This document shows, piece after piece, positions 31,001 through 39,754 of a stretch of 64,000 nt of DNA (its first letter is position 1; the number at the start of each line of letters is the position of its first letter). This stretch comes from Pseudobacteroides cellulosolvens ATCC 35603 = DSM 2933 (GTDB lineage: Bacteria > Bacillota > Clostridia > Acetivibrionales > DSM-2933): assembly GCF_001262605.1 (NCBI RefSeq), contig NZ_LGTC01000001.1, positions 1,660,501 through 1,724,500 of the forward strand, given 5' to 3'. A model generated the notes under the pieces. That model was not told where the DNA came from. It saw only the letters and a program-made list of their open reading frames with translations, and did not search any database. A program made the translations under genes and the position numbers.

Positions 31001-32532
31001 GCATCACCCATGTCATTACTGTGGTCATCCGACAATACCATCTCAACTGCTGCATCCGCCCAGTTATCTGCAGCATCGTACGATTTAACCATGTAGCTGT
31101 ATTTTTTGTTCAATTCCAGGTTTAAATCTTTATACTCAGTTGTACCTGTAGATCCGACAAATTCACCATCGCGATAAATATCATATCTTGTAACTCCTAC
31201 ATTATCAGTTGATGCAGTCCAACTAAGATAAACAGTAGTGTCTATAAAGTATGCCGAAAAACTGCCTGGTGCAGAAGGTTTTTCTGTATCCGCTAGTGTT
31301 TTAGCAATTATCTCATTGGAAAATTCCGATACATTGTGTCCGGCATCAGCTGCTCTTACCATATAAGTATACTCTTTACCAGGTTTCAGTCCACTGTCGG
31401 TATATTCATTGTTTTTTACATAGCCCGCCAAAGATCCGTTACGATATATCTCATACCCTGCAACACCGTCATTGTCGGTTGAAGCTGTCCATGAAAGCGA
31501 TATTGATGTTTCACTGCTGAATGTTGATTTGAGCTCTAATGGTATTGACGGAGACTCAACATCATATATCAACTGCTTCCAGACCGGTGTTTTATTGAAT
31601 GTATATCCGGTTTCAATAGGTTTTGTAATCTGAAGAATATTGATAAATGAGTCATTAGGATATTGGAAGTTAACATTTTGTACCTCGCTGCCGCTCAATA
31701 CTACCTTATGGTTCCCTCCAGGGGTGAAGTTATTCTTTCTATCATATGTTCCATAATTATAGTATTGGCCTGCCAGCTGTATAAAATCACCTTTGACTTC
31801 AAGCACTCCGGCATTTAACATTGAAGGACCGTTTACATCTCCTGATTGTATATAAAAATTCCCGCTTACCAATACATAATCATTTTTATTTAGCATCTTC
31901 AAACACCCATTGCCTTTGACATAAGTTATAGTGCCATCAGATGCTTTACTTTCTGTCTGAATCCTGTAATCACCATTAACAATCAGACTGCCTCCGTTTA
32001 TACTTAATACACCGCCCGACTGTATTAGGCTCCCGTTTATTGTCAGTTTATGCCCGTTTAGATCAAGAGTGTTTCCTAATAAGTAAACAGTACTATTTAT
32101 AATGGTATCTTCATTGAGTTTCCATTCCATGGAATTGATTGATGTCAATGTTATATTGCAATTGTTGTTTATAAAAGACTTTGCATTAAACGAACTTATA
32201 AAGTTTATACCCTTTTGTGAATAATTTTTTGATTCAAGTATGTTAAAATATGACTCTGCAGAATTCTGGAAGCTTATATTTTGCACGTCAGCACCACTAA
32301 GTATTACTTTATGATTCCCTCCTGGAGCAAAATTGTTCTTTCTGTCATAATATCCATAATTATAGTACTGACCCGATTTCTGAACAATATCGCCTTTCAC
32401 TTCAATAATACCTTCATATAGTATTGTGCCATCATTTACATTATCACTTTGTATAAAGAAACTTCCGCCAACCTTTACATAATCCAAAGGATTTGTCATT
32501 TTCAAATATCCTGAACTTCTACCATACACCAA
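25051..32532 (-). CDS. FN3-rich segment of giant surface protein
   Basis: The frame has 2493 codons, with no signal peptide or ribosome-binding site. Its first residues sit in the middle of a beta-solenoid repeat that begins in the previous frame. It opens with two copies of the YYNYGYYDRKNNF-type repeat. About thirteen FN3 modules follow (typical TAxxSWTASTDNxGVxGYEIYRDG), mixed with a pre-peptidase-type beta module (DWFKFTTTNAGYYSLTG) and Ig-like modules. It ends with one CARDB module and one PKD module (WYKWNLGDGIFKEG, HVYQTPGSYTVTLTV). The stop after VRDNRPI is caused by a one-base break at 25058-25060; adding one base reads on as RPDLSVNDITW into the next CARDB array. Confidence 0.85.
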   Translation of the reverse strand: MVYGRSSGYLKMTNPLDYVKVGGSFFIQSDNVNDGTILYEGIIEVKGDIVQKSGQYYNYGYYDRKNNFAPGGNHKVILSGADVQNISFQNSAESYFNILESKNYSQKGINFISSFNAKSFINNNCNITLTSINSMEWKLNEDTIINSTVYLLGNTLDLNGHKLTINGSLIQSGGVLSINGGSLIVNGDYRIQTESKASDGTITYVKGNGCLKMLNKNDYVLVSGNFYIQSGDVNGPSMLNAGVLEVKGDFIQLAGQYYNYGTYDRKNNFTPGGNHKVVLSGSEVQNVNFQYPNDSFINILQITKPIETGYTFNKTPVWKQLIYDVESPSIPLELKSTFSSETSISLSWTASTDNDGVAGYEIYRNGSLAGYVKNNEYTDSGLKPGKEYTYMVRAADAGHNVSEFSNEIIAKTLADTEKPSAPGSFSAYFIDTTVYLSWTASTDNVGVTRYDIYRDGEFVGSTGTTEYKDLNLELNKKYSYMVKSYDAADNWADAAVEMVLSDDHSNDMGDATGVEIGKDTAGTINYRGDIDWFKFTTTNAGYYSLTGKGVTDLVGNIYKADGTLLSSGEGIGDRFTVTGAFEANMEYYIKIKYISSFSTGVYLIKVSELDNEPPNAPTGLTAVKKTPVSISLKWDAATDNTGVLGYKLYRDGILIKDTTSTEFNDTGLNPETSYTYTVRAYDDLKNLSIESVSLKESTEKDIDAPSIPVDLKISSVKRLQNDTGAKVSVGLVWSSSTDNVKVGGYEIYRDGVRIGTTDKHDYLDSDAVISESNIYIYAVKAFDTSNNYSADSIPVTFDNEAPTAPTDLKETGKTEKSVVLCWNPSTDSIGIKGYEIYRDGIKIGTSTSNNFTVNSLEPDKTYIFKVYAFDGQGNFSDSSNEFTITTTIDTEKPSIPANLRLVSKTGTTVTIAWDASTDNVAVGGYEILKDGVTAGTTGTTSYKFEGLTTDTMYKFNIKAYDTSNNISGESAVFSVIPRLPSEPSSLEVLEKPYSIVLRWSSSDNDIASYKVYKGSSAEGLSFWTNCNTSNIELTGLNGGTTVYFKVSSIDKWGNESTKSGAISGTTLVDSIAPSVSLLVPEDNYRSSGNITLKAAGKDNFTLEKFVFEYSIPNEDKWTAICESYAVYNGSTKEYQTDISWNTKGLSGNYLVRAIAKDKSGNESEPLAHSIIIDNTAPDVPTNVSAVASPGKIIIKWSPVQAGDISSYSIYRKSSEAGANFSLITTVKASIFEYTDYNVDSGKTYIYCVIAVDDLKNESSRSGEAQATAGDFVPAISINPEVVKPSDEISITGEGFRPLETVEIYIDESTFLFNTKSDSTGNVTASWKYLKNVSPGNHSIKLKGQSSLAEATASFKGDVSLLKPPAGITAKAGEIEVTLSWQAVGSINFYRLYRKTGDEPLVKVMDNIKGIIAKDISVKSGSSYQYQLASVDIYGNEGSLSDPIDIIPLGDSTKPVLSGFTASRYGETLKLATLSSDNIGVESMKFYYRLGSGEWKEIAAVTTIPERNKTVGLGYDWNTSALKTDGNYEVKAVAYDEAGNFSDDKIIGITIRNTKPLSPQEVNATSGQLRIDVDWTQVMDDDFLKYKLYRRVNGGEYILLRETTLRSYQDTAVSLGKSYEYKVTAVDTYGHESDGTVSGTSSALPDTTAPELKNLLPSSGSRIKGKVNISAIASDNVCLSKVDFMYSVKINGVQTWLTLGSAVSGTVCWDTASTVTDGLCEIKVVAKDTSGNTSELKASYIVDNTAPDAPVITAKPQELKVSLTWQPVASADDLDHYNVYRGNGITPSYKLIGSTADKIFVDSNAVYAVENLYKVTSVDKGGNESLGSNIVSCIPGKDTTPPVIDKFLPGEGTALRGTVSFTAHAKDNINVKNYKLEIRKVDENNQLVGNGEWQLVSSLENQGTNDVRFVLDTTLVSQDNSYKYPDGRYQVKITAADSENNNAENIYGYMVTNDPPAPPEKLYVEAGEWQLVVSWSPVLRADFDHYVLYRKEGKNGNWEKILNGTTSNAYIDRMLDPSKEYYYAVSAVNDMNRESAMTRDYSNDTNISDDIKTHSLQETSVPVIREVKPAELSHISNSAKLESQVDDKVSVKVRYEYSYLGESESSTITGEETWQLIGEDNNPGYRSANPDGLIEDYINGNLTSFKNYFSGFVSHCDWDTSALASGCYAVRVTAINTGNKESSVYKRYIIDRIPPARPAGLQISDPKIGGQLDLSWKMNTEADIDGYKILRSETNGGPYELIGNTKGFIFRDEKVQNGKVYYYVVSAYDLSGNESQSSVQAAGAASAISDLSIKDIKLNPVSPAYDRKAQITVVAENLGYANAKGKVELYIKDSIQEWKLIEAKNVELSGANHYDAVFEWTPEKSFKNPVEVKAVVTTTDSTTETNSVNNSKIIEANINQPPIAAIECSEWIYSGDTYTLNGATGTNGQLSKDSDGKIVWYKWNLGDGIFKEGAQVTHVYQTPGSYTVTLTVCDNNGAESSTTAIVDVRDNRPI

Positions 32533-35500
32533 GGTGCCGTCCTCGCCTGAACCTTCAGACTGGATATGGTAATCCCGCTTATATTAAGCTGCCCTCCGTT
32601 TATATACAACGTGCCGCCTGACTGAATAAGGTTGCCGTTAACTGTCAGCTTATGTCCGTTTAAATCAATGGTTGCTCCGCTAAAATACAAACTGCAGTCC
32701 AATTCGGTATCCTCATTAAGACTCCAATTCATAGTAATAACAGACAGCTTTGATATTTTGCTTTCATTTCTTATAAGCGATTTTACATTAAGGGGGTTTA
32801 TGAATTTAACTCCGGTACCAGATATATTTTTAAGCTCTAACACATTAAAGTATGAATCTCCAGAATTTTGAATATCAACTTTTTGTGGATCAGTACCACT
32901 CAAAATGACCTTATGAGTACCTTCCGGTGCGAAGTTATTCTTTCTGTCATAATATCCATAGTTATAATATAACCCTGCCTTCTGCACAAAATCGCCCTTT
33001 ACTTCAAGTATTCCCGCATTCAGCATAGTGCTTGCATGAATATTATCACTCTGAGTATAAAAGCTTCCGGTCACAATAATATAATCATCGGCATTCAGCA
33101 TCTTTAAGCTTCCTGTGCTTCTGCCATAAACAATTGTACCGTCTTCACCTTTTGATTCTGATTGTATGCGGTAGTCTCCATTTACTGTAAGCTCACCGCC
33201 ATTTACATGCAAAATACCTCCAGAATGAATAAGATTACCGTTTATAGTTAATTTGTAGCCGTTTAAATCTAGTGTACAAGCCGACAAATGCAGCGTGCCA
33301 TTAAAAACAGTATCTTCATTCAGCTTAAGATTCATCGAACTTATTGTTACCGTTTGAAGCTTTTCACCATTAGTAACAAGCGTTTTAACATTTATAGAAT
33401 GTGCAAATTTAATATTTTCACCTTTAGCATCCTTTATCTCAAGAATATTAAAGTACGAATCTGCCGGACATTGGAACTCTATTTTTTGAATATCTGTACC
33501 GGTAAGTAATACTTTATGTGTACCACCAGGTGCAAAATTATTCTTTCTATCATAATATCCATAGTTATAATATTGTCCCGCTTTCTGTATGAAATCTCCT
33601 TTTATTTCAAGCGTCCCTGCACATAATGCTGAGCCATCTATTATATTATCACTTTGAACATGGAAATTTCCCATGACTTTTATGTAATCATTGGCGTTTT
33701 GCATCTTTAAAATTCCTGTACTTCTACCATAAGTCAAAGTACCGTCTGATGCCTTTGTTTCTGATTGAATATAATAATTTCCCTTAACGGTTAAAGTTCC
33801 TCCATTTACATACAATATTCCACCTGACTGAATTAAATCACCGTTAATCGTCAAACTGTGCCCGTTTAGATCAAGGGTATTCCCATTAATATATAAACTG
33901 CTGTCTAGTGCTGTATCCTCATAAAGAGTCCAATTCATAGCACTGATAGAAATTTTGGATATCTTACTCTCATTCCTTATTAATGATTTCACATTGATTG
34001 AATTTACAAAAATAATACCTTTTTCAGATGTATTATTTAGTTCCAGTACGTTAAAATATGAATCAACAGGATATTGAAAATCAACCTTTTGCTGTTCTTC
34101 ACCGCTAAGTATTACTTTATGGGTACCTCCTGCTGCATAGTTGTTCTTCCTATCGTAATATCCATAGTTATAATACTGCCCTGCCCTTTGAACGAAATCA
34201 CCCTTTACTTCCATTATTCCTGCACTTAAAAATGTATCGTTTATAATATTATCACTTTGTACACAGAAGTTTCCTGCTACATTTATATAGTCGTTGTGGT
34301 TTTGCATCTTTAAAATACCAGTGCTTCTGCCATATGTCAAAGTTCCATCTGCTGACTTTGTTTCTGTCTGAATATAATAATTCCCATTAACAGTGAGATT
34401 TCCTCCATTAACATACAATATACCGCCTGACTGAATAAGGTTACCGTTAATTGTCAAACTATATCCATTTAAATCAAGTGTACTTCCTGCAATATATAAA
34501 CTGCTGTCCAGTACCGTATCTTCATTTAAAGTCCAATTCATTGATCCAACAGAACTTTGGGAAATCTTGCTATCATGCCTTGTCAGCAATTTCAAATTTA
34601 TTGAACTAATAAATTGAACACCTTGCTTAGATGTGTTTTTTAGTTCCAATACATTAAAATATGAGCTTCCAGAATATTGAAAATCAATTTTTTGAATATC
34701 AGCACCACTGAGCACCACTTTATGGGTACCGCCCGGAGCAAAGTTGTCCTTCCTATCGTAATATCCATAGTTATAATACTGCCCCGGTCTCTGTAGAAAA
34801 TCACCCTTTACTTCAAGTGTTCCCGCATTTATAAATTTATCGTTTATGACATTGTTACTTTGCATTAAAAATTTGTTGTTAACCAATATGTAATCCGTAT
34901 CGTATATCATCTTCATATACCCGGAATTTGTTATACTGTAATTCCCGGATATCTTGAGCTGTCCTCCATTTACATAAAGGGTACCTCCTGATTGAATCAA
35001 ATCACCGTCTATGGTAATAGTCTTACCATTCAAATCCCAGGTTCCTCCTGTTAAATATACAGTGCCATAAAGCTTGTCCTGATCTGAAACAGTGTCAGAA
35101 CTGATAGTAACAGTTGCAGGGGCTGTAGTAAATATCAAGGGCTCGCTCTCTTCGGAGAAATTGCCGGAAATATCATAAGCCTTTACCGAGTAAGCATATG
35201 AAGTCATCTGAGTTAAACTGCTGTCATCAAATCTTGTTATAACTGGATTAGTTATATCCTTTATCTTAACTCCATTTCTAAACACCTCATAACCGGCAAC
35301 ATTAAAGTTATCCGTTGAGGGTGACCATATAAAGGATACTGTTATATCATTCTTTGACACAAGTTTTAAACTTCCCGGAATTGAAGGAGCTTCTGAATCT
35401 ACTGTACTGGTCTCGGTATATATACTGCTTGCTTCAGACCTGTTATTTGTGTCATCAAAAGCATAGACATAGTAATTATGTGTTTCTCCCGGAAGAAGAT

Positions 35501-38500
35501 TTATATCTTCAAATTCATTTACCTCTACAATACCGAGCATACTGCCGTCACGGTAGACTTCATAGCAAACTGTCCCCTTATTATCGGTCGAGTGGGGCCA
35601 CGTAAATTTTATAGATGTAAATGTTTTTGAAATCAGTCTCAAGTTGTCCGGCTTAGATGGTGCCTCATTATCTGTTACAGCAACGTTTATACTGCTTGAA
35701 TAGCCTGAGAAGAAACCATTTTCATCCAACGCTCTAATCTTGTATTTATAATCCACATTAAACTCAATTGTGTTATCTGTATATTCTAATGTTGAAGAAC
35801 CTCCAATTTTTGTATCATTCCTATATATTTCATAACTTTTAATACCTACATTATCATAAGAAGGCGACCAAGACAGTGTAATGCTGGATACCGTTTTCCT
35901 GCTCATTTTAAGATTATCAGGAGTTGTTGGTAATTCGTCATCATATATATCAAGTTCTTTCCATACAGGTATTGTATTAAATATATAACCGTTGTCTACA
36001 GCTCTAATTATTTTCAATTTATTAAAAGAAGACTGTGCTGGATTATCAAATCTTATATTTTTTACAGGAGGTCCATTTAAAATAACCAGATGGGTGCCAG
36101 ATGCCTTGAAATTTGACGGGTCTGCATAATATCCATTTTGGGTTTCCTGTATAAAGTTTCCCTCTACCTCCATTGTTCCTGATGTCAAAATACCCTCATG
36201 GCTGTAATACGAATGCTGCGTAAAACTGCCTTCTACTTTTACATAGTCAGATTCATTAGTCATCTTTAAATATGCATATGTGTAATAGCTCGGATTTTTT
36301 ATAGTATAATTACCCTTTACTTCAAGTCGGCCTCCATCTATGTACATGGTTCCGCCCGTTTGTATGTAATCTCCATTTGGATTATTTTCTGAAACGCCTT
36401 CTACTAGAAGTGATCCACCTTTTAAATCAATAGTTCCGCCACTCTGATTCAAGTTTCCTTTTACCCTCAGCACCCTACCGTTCAGATCAATGGTACTGCC
36501 GCTTACATTCAGGTCTCCATTAATTACTTCATCTCCAGTAAGTGTCCAGTTTGTTGATCCTACATTTAATGAAGTTCCAAATTCGGCTCCATTATTTACG
36601 AATTTTCCATTTACGCTCAATCCTCCGATAACTATCAGTGACCCCTCAGAAGTGTTCTTATTCTCAAGATCAGCAAAACACGACTGTGCTGGATTGTCAA
36701 AGCTTATTTTCTGCTGACTGGTGCCTGTCAATATTACCTTATGAGTGCCGGATGCCTTGAAGTTTGATGGATCTGCGTAATATCCATTTTGGGTTTCCTG
36801 TATAAAGTCTCCCTTTACTTCTATTGTTCCTGCCGTCAAATTGCCCTCATGGCTGTAATACGAATGCTGTGTAAAACTGCCTCCTATTTTTACATAGTCA
36901 GTTTCATTAGTCATCTTTAGATATGCATATGTATAATAGCTGGGATTTTTTATAGTATAATTTCCTGATACTTCAAGCCTTCCTCCATCTATGTACATGG
37001 TTCCGCTTGTTTGTGAGTAATCCCCATTTGAGCTATTGGCTAAATTACCTTCTACCAATAATGTACCACCTTTTAAGTCAATAGTTCCGCCATTCTGATT
37101 CAGGTTTCCTTCCACCAGCACTGTACCACCTTTTAAATCGATGGTTCCACCGCTCTGATTCAAGTTTCCCTTAACCTTCAAAACCTTACCATTCAAATCA
37201 AGATCACTGTTAACATTCAGATCCCCATTTATAACCTCATCTGTGTTAAACGTCCAATTTGTCGATACTACACTTAATGGAGCACCAAATTCCGCCCCAT
37301 TATTTACGAATGCTCCGCTTACACTCAATCCTCCATTTACTATTAACGAGCTTCCCGATACATTCTTATTCTCTAACCCCATAAAACACGACTGTGCTGG
37401 ATTGTCAAAGCTTATTTTCTGCTGACTGGTGCCTGTCAATATTACCTTATGAGTGCCGGATGCCTTGAAGTTTGATGGATCTGCGTAATATCCATTTTGG
37501 GTTTCCTGTATAAAGTCTCCCTTTACTTCTATTGTTCCTGCCGTCAAATTGCCCTCATGGCTGTAATACGAATGCTGTGTAAAACTGCCTCCTATTTTTA
37601 CATAGTCAGTTTCATTAGTCATCTTTAGATATGCATATGTATAATAGCCGGGATTTTTTATGGTATAATTTCCTGATACTTCAAGCCTTCCTCCATCTAT
37701 GTACATGGTTCCGCTTGTTTGTGAGTAATCCCCATTTGAGCTATTGGCTAAATTACCTTCTACCAATAATGTACCACCTTTTAAGTCAATAGTTCCGCCA
37801 TTCTGATTCAGGTTTCCTTCCACCAGCACTGTACCACCTTTTAAATCGATGGTTCCACCGCTCTGATTCAAGTTTCCCTTAACCTTCAAAACCTTACCAT
37901 TCAAATCAAGATCACTGTTAACATTCAGATCCCCATTTATAACCTCATCTGTGTTAAACGTCCAATTTGTCGATACTACACTTAATGGAGCACCAAATTC
38001 CGCCCCATTATTTACGAATGCTCCGCTTACACTCAATCCTCCATTTACTATTAACGAGCTTCCCGATACATTCTTATTCTCTAACCCCATAAAACACGAC
38101 TGTGCTGGATTGTCAAAGCTTATTTTCTGCTGACTGGTGCCTGTCAATATTACCTTATGAGTGCCGGATGCCTTGAAGTTTGATGGATCTGCGTAATATC
38201 CATTTTGGGTTTCCTGTATAAAGTCTCCCTTTACTTCTATTGTTCCTGCCGTCAAATTGCCCTCATGGCTGTAATACGAATGCTGTGTAAAACTGCCTCC
38301 TATTTTTACATAGTCAGTTTCATTAGTCATCTTTAGATATGCATATGTATAATAGCTGGGATTTTTTATAGTATAATTTCCTGATACCTCAAGCTTTCCT
38401 CCGTCTATGTACATGGTTCCGCCTGTTTGATTGAGGCTGCCGTAAACATATATTGAATGTCTCTTTAAATCCAATGTACCGGAAGTAAAATTAATATTCT

Positions 38501-39323
38501 GATAAACTCTGTTTTCAGATAAACTAATATCACTGCTTATTGTGGTTGTACCAAGCACCAGCAACAGGCCTTCACTTGCTTCGGATACATTGTCTGAAGC
38601 ACCACAAGCCTTAACGAAATAATTATAGCTTGTCCCGGCTGACAATCCTGTATCGGTATACTCTGCAACATCAGCCGTGCCAATTTTTATACCGTTTCTA
38701 TATATCTCATATCCTTTCACTTCGGTATCGTTCTTTACTCCATCCCATGATAATTTCACAGAAGAATTATCTATTACTATCAGGGACACCCCCTCAGGTT
38801 TAGGTAAAACTTTCACATCAGGCGTCTGTGTTGGAACCAGCGTCCCTTCTGGAATTGGTGTCTCTTTTGAAGTCAAAGTTGGTGTTGCTCCAATTGAAGG
38901 GTTGGCCGTAAATACTCCGGTAGGAGTAGAAGAATTCAATATTGTAGGCATTGGGGTTTGAGATACAATATCTGTTGGGTTATTATTTGATTGGTCAGGT
39001 GTGTTGCTTGGTTGAAATTGCGTATAGGCTGGTAATATAGTTACATCAGATACTTTTGGTGTTGATGATGCAGGCATAGTTATTGATGTCTGCGTCACTT
39101 CCAAAGTTGATGTCGGTGTCACTATAGGTACAGGTGTTGGTGTATCAGGCAGCACCTCATTGGAAGTCGGTATAGCCTCGTATACATCTCCTGTATCAAT
39201 TCCTGCCGTGGCAATAGTACCAACACCTTGTAAATTCGTAGCGGCAAAAACCTGAATCACTTGTTGGAATGTTAAAATAAAAACCAATAAATAAACCAGC
39301 AAATTTCTGATATTCTTTTTCAA
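32502..39323 (-). CDS. N-terminal segment of giant surface protein (signal peptide, stalk, beta-solenoid repeats)
   Basis: I place the start at TTG 39323, eight bases after GGGGGA. It gives MKKNIRNLLVYLLVFILTFQ, a classic signal peptide ending near VFAA. A longer frame to 39404 lacks a ribosome-binding site. A Ser/Thr/Pro-rich stalk follows, then one FN3 module and four beta-solenoid-like units with YYADPSNFKASGTHKV. Three more FN3 modules come next, then four units with YYNYGYYDRKNNFAPGGTHK alternating with LDLNGHxLTINGxLIQSGG strands. Two more such units lie in the next frame. The frame ends with the off-frame tail ISGITISSLKV. Adding one base at 32574-32576 restores SGDYHIQSEGSGEDG. Secreted; adhesive or structural role inferred. 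Confidence 0.87.
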   Translation of the reverse strand: MKKNIRNLLVYLLVFILTFQQVIQVFAATNLQGVGTIATAGIDTGDVYEAIPTSNEVLPDTPTPVPIVTPTSTLEVTQTSITMPASSTPKVSDVTILPAYTQFQPSNTPDQSNNNPTDIVSQTPMPTILNSSTPTGVFTANPSIGATPTLTSKETPIPEGTLVPTQTPDVKVLPKPEGVSLIVIDNSSVKLSWDGVKNDTEVKGYEIYRNGIKIGTADVAEYTDTGLSAGTSYNYFVKACGASDNVSEASEGLLLVLGTTTISSDISLSENRVYQNINFTSGTLDLKRHSIYVYGSLNQTGGTMYIDGGKLEVSGNYTIKNPSYYTYAYLKMTNETDYVKIGGSFTQHSYYSHEGNLTAGTIEVKGDFIQETQNGYYADPSNFKASGTHKVILTGTSQQKISFDNPAQSCFMGLENKNVSGSSLIVNGGLSVSGAFVNNGAEFGAPLSVVSTNWTFNTDEVINGDLNVNSDLDLNGKVLKVKGNLNQSGGTIDLKGGTVLVEGNLNQNGGTIDLKGGTLLVEGNLANSSNGDYSQTSGTMYIDGGRLEVSGNYTIKNPGYYTYAYLKMTNETDYVKIGGSFTQHSYYSHEGNLTAGTIEVKGDFIQETQNGYYADPSNFKASGTHKVILTGTSQQKISFDNPAQSCFMGLENKNVSGSSLIVNGGLSVSGAFVNNGAEFGAPLSVVSTNWTFNTDEVINGDLNVNSDLDLNGKVLKVKGNLNQSGGTIDLKGGTVLVEGNLNQNGGTIDLKGGTLLVEGNLANSSNGDYSQTSGTMYIDGGRLEVSGNYTIKNPSYYTYAYLKMTNETDYVKIGGSFTQHSYYSHEGNLTAGTIEVKGDFIQETQNGYYADPSNFKASGTHKVILTGTSQQKISFDNPAQSCFADLENKNTSEGSLIVIGGLSVNGKFVNNGAEFGTSLNVGSTNWTLTGDEVINGDLNVSGSTIDLNGRVLRVKGNLNQSGGTIDLKGGSLLVEGVSENNPNGDYIQTGGTMYIDGGRLEVKGNYTIKNPSYYTYAYLKMTNESDYVKVEGSFTQHSYYSHEGILTSGTMEVEGNFIQETQNGYYADPSNFKASGTHLVILNGPPVKNIRFDNPAQSSFNKLKIIRAVDNGYIFNTIPVWKELDIYDDELPTTPDNLKMSRKTVSSITLSWSPSYDNVGIKSYEIYRNDTKIGGSSTLEYTDNTIEFNVDYKYKIRALDENGFFSGYSSSINVAVTDNEAPSKPDNLRLISKTFTSIKFTWPHSTDNKGTVCYEVYRDGSMLGIVEVNEFEDINLLPGETHNYYVYAFDDTNNRSEASSIYTETSTVDSEAPSIPGSLKLVSKNDITVSFIWSPSTDNFNVAGYEVFRNGVKIKDITNPVITRFDDSSLTQMTSYAYSVKAYDISGNFSEESEPLIFTTAPATVTISSDTVSDQDKLYGTVYLTGGTWDLNGKTITIDGDLIQSGGTLYVNGGQLKISGNYSITNSGYMKMIYDTDYILVNNKFLMQSNNVINDKFINAGTLEVKGDFLQRPGQYYNYGYYDRKDNFAPGGTHKVVLSGADIQKIDFQYSGSSYFNVLELKNTSKQGVQFISSINLKLLTRHDSKISQSSVGSMNWTLNEDTVLDSSLYIAGSTLDLNGYSLTINGNLIQSGGILYVNGGNLTVNGNYYIQTETKSADGTLTYGRSTGILKMQNHNDYINVAGNFCVQSDNIINDTFLSAGIMEVKGDFVQRAGQYYNYGYYDRKNNYAAGGTHKVILSGEEQQKVDFQYPVDSYFNVLELNNTSEKGIIFVNSINVKSLIRNESKISKISISAMNWTLYEDTALDSSLYINGNTLDLNGHSLTINGDLIQSGGILYVNGGTLTVKGNYYIQSETKASDGTLTYGRSTGILKMQNANDYIKVMGNFHVQSDNIIDGSALCAGTLEIKGDFIQKAGQYYNYGYYDRKNNFAPGGTHKVLLTGTDIQKIEFQCPADSYFNILEIKDAKGENIKFAHSINVKTLVTNGEKLQTVTISSMNLKLNEDTVFNGTLHLSACTLDLNGYKLTINGNLIHSGGILHVNGGELTVNGDYRIQSESKGEDGTIVYGRSTGSLKMLNADDYIIVTGSFYTQSDNIHASTMLNAGILEVKGDFVQKAGLYYNYGYYDRKNNFAPEGTHKVILSGTDPQKVDIQNSGDSYFNVLELKNISGTGVKFINPLNVKSLIRNESKISKLSVITMNWSLNEDTELDCSLYFSGATIDLNGHKLTVNGNLIQSGGTLYINGGQLNISGITISSLKVQARTAPWCMVEVQDI
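36677..38420 (-). repeat. Near-identical tandem 708-bp coding repeats
   Basis: Blocks spaced 708 bp apart are almost base-for-base identical, for example the stretches beginning near 36689, 37389 and 38097. Each encodes 236 residues of beta-solenoid-like repeat (from about SQQKISFDNPAQS to the next NYTIKNPxYYTYAYLKM). The few differences include AGC/GGC in IKNPSYY versus IKNPGYY. The identity implies recent duplication or gene conversion. Confidence 0.9.
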
Positions 39324-39706
39324 TGTACTTTTCCCCCAATACAAATAAGTATATTTACATAATTTTTTATATATAATTAAAATCACTCGGTGATTTCCAT
39401 TCATGAAGTTATAATAGAAAATTATTATGTCCTCTGATATAAGTATTTTAGAACTTTATATAATTCCATAATTTACCATAAATTAAAAAAACTTTACCCA
39501 TGATAGATAAAGTACTTCCTCAAATAAATTAATAGTTTTGGCCAGATTATGAAACTGCCAACAATTTAAAAAACTTAAAACGCCTTAGAGATGTAAATAT
39601 TCTATCAATTAATTATAACTATTAGAAACTCCCCATTTAAGAATCACTAAACATATATATTAAATAATATTATTCTTTTTTACTTAACTCAATTTCTATT
39701 TTATCA
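39324..39706. other. Upstream region of the giant surface-protein gene
   Basis: About 380 AT-rich bases with no gene. The GGGGGA ribosome-binding site lies just before 39323. The hairpin AAATCAC-tcg-GTGATTT (39380-39396) resembles the first hairpin of the dispersed element at 3925, 6131 and 44328, but the rest of the element is not recognisable. No clear -35/-10 pair was found on the minus strand. A long untranslated leader is possible. Confidence 0.5.
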
Positions 39707-39742
39707 TAAAAAAACAAATTGCCAAAATAATTTTAGCAATTT
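39707..39742 (-). terminator. Terminator of the 39755-40264 gene
   Basis: AAATTGC (39716-39722) pairs with GCAATTT (39736-39742). On the minus strand the stem is followed by a T-run (A-run at 39707-39714). Confidence 0.75.
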
Positions 39743-39754
39743 TGATGAATAATA

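Larger units (their letters stand above)
7950..39323 (-). other. Reconstructed single giant gene, about 10,458 codons, with three one-base frame breaks
   Basis: The four frames share one domain style, lie head to tail and lack internal start signals. Codon-start positions step by one base in the same direction at each junction (39323, 32532, 24952 and 9854 are 2, 0, 1 and 2 modulo 3). Each junction is therefore repaired by one extra base, and the first and last segments are in the same register. The breaks lie at or near GGG (32574-32576), GGG/CCC (25058-25060) and CCCC/GGGG (10038-10041). The product has an N-terminal signal peptide and C-terminal SLH domains, so the whole forms one logical exported wall protein of more than 1 MDa. 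Whether the breaks are real cannot be told from this sequence. Confidence 0.8.

Noticed and set aside
32502..32580. Programmed -1 frameshifting as the cause of the giant-gene breaks
   Set aside because: None of the three sites has a slippery heptamer. Three independent recoding sites in one gene would be extraordinary; a missing base in a G/C run is simpler.
36677..38420. CRISPR-like or transposon origin of the 708-bp repeats
   Set aside because: Units are in-frame coding modules of one fold, with no spacers, terminal repeats or transposase.
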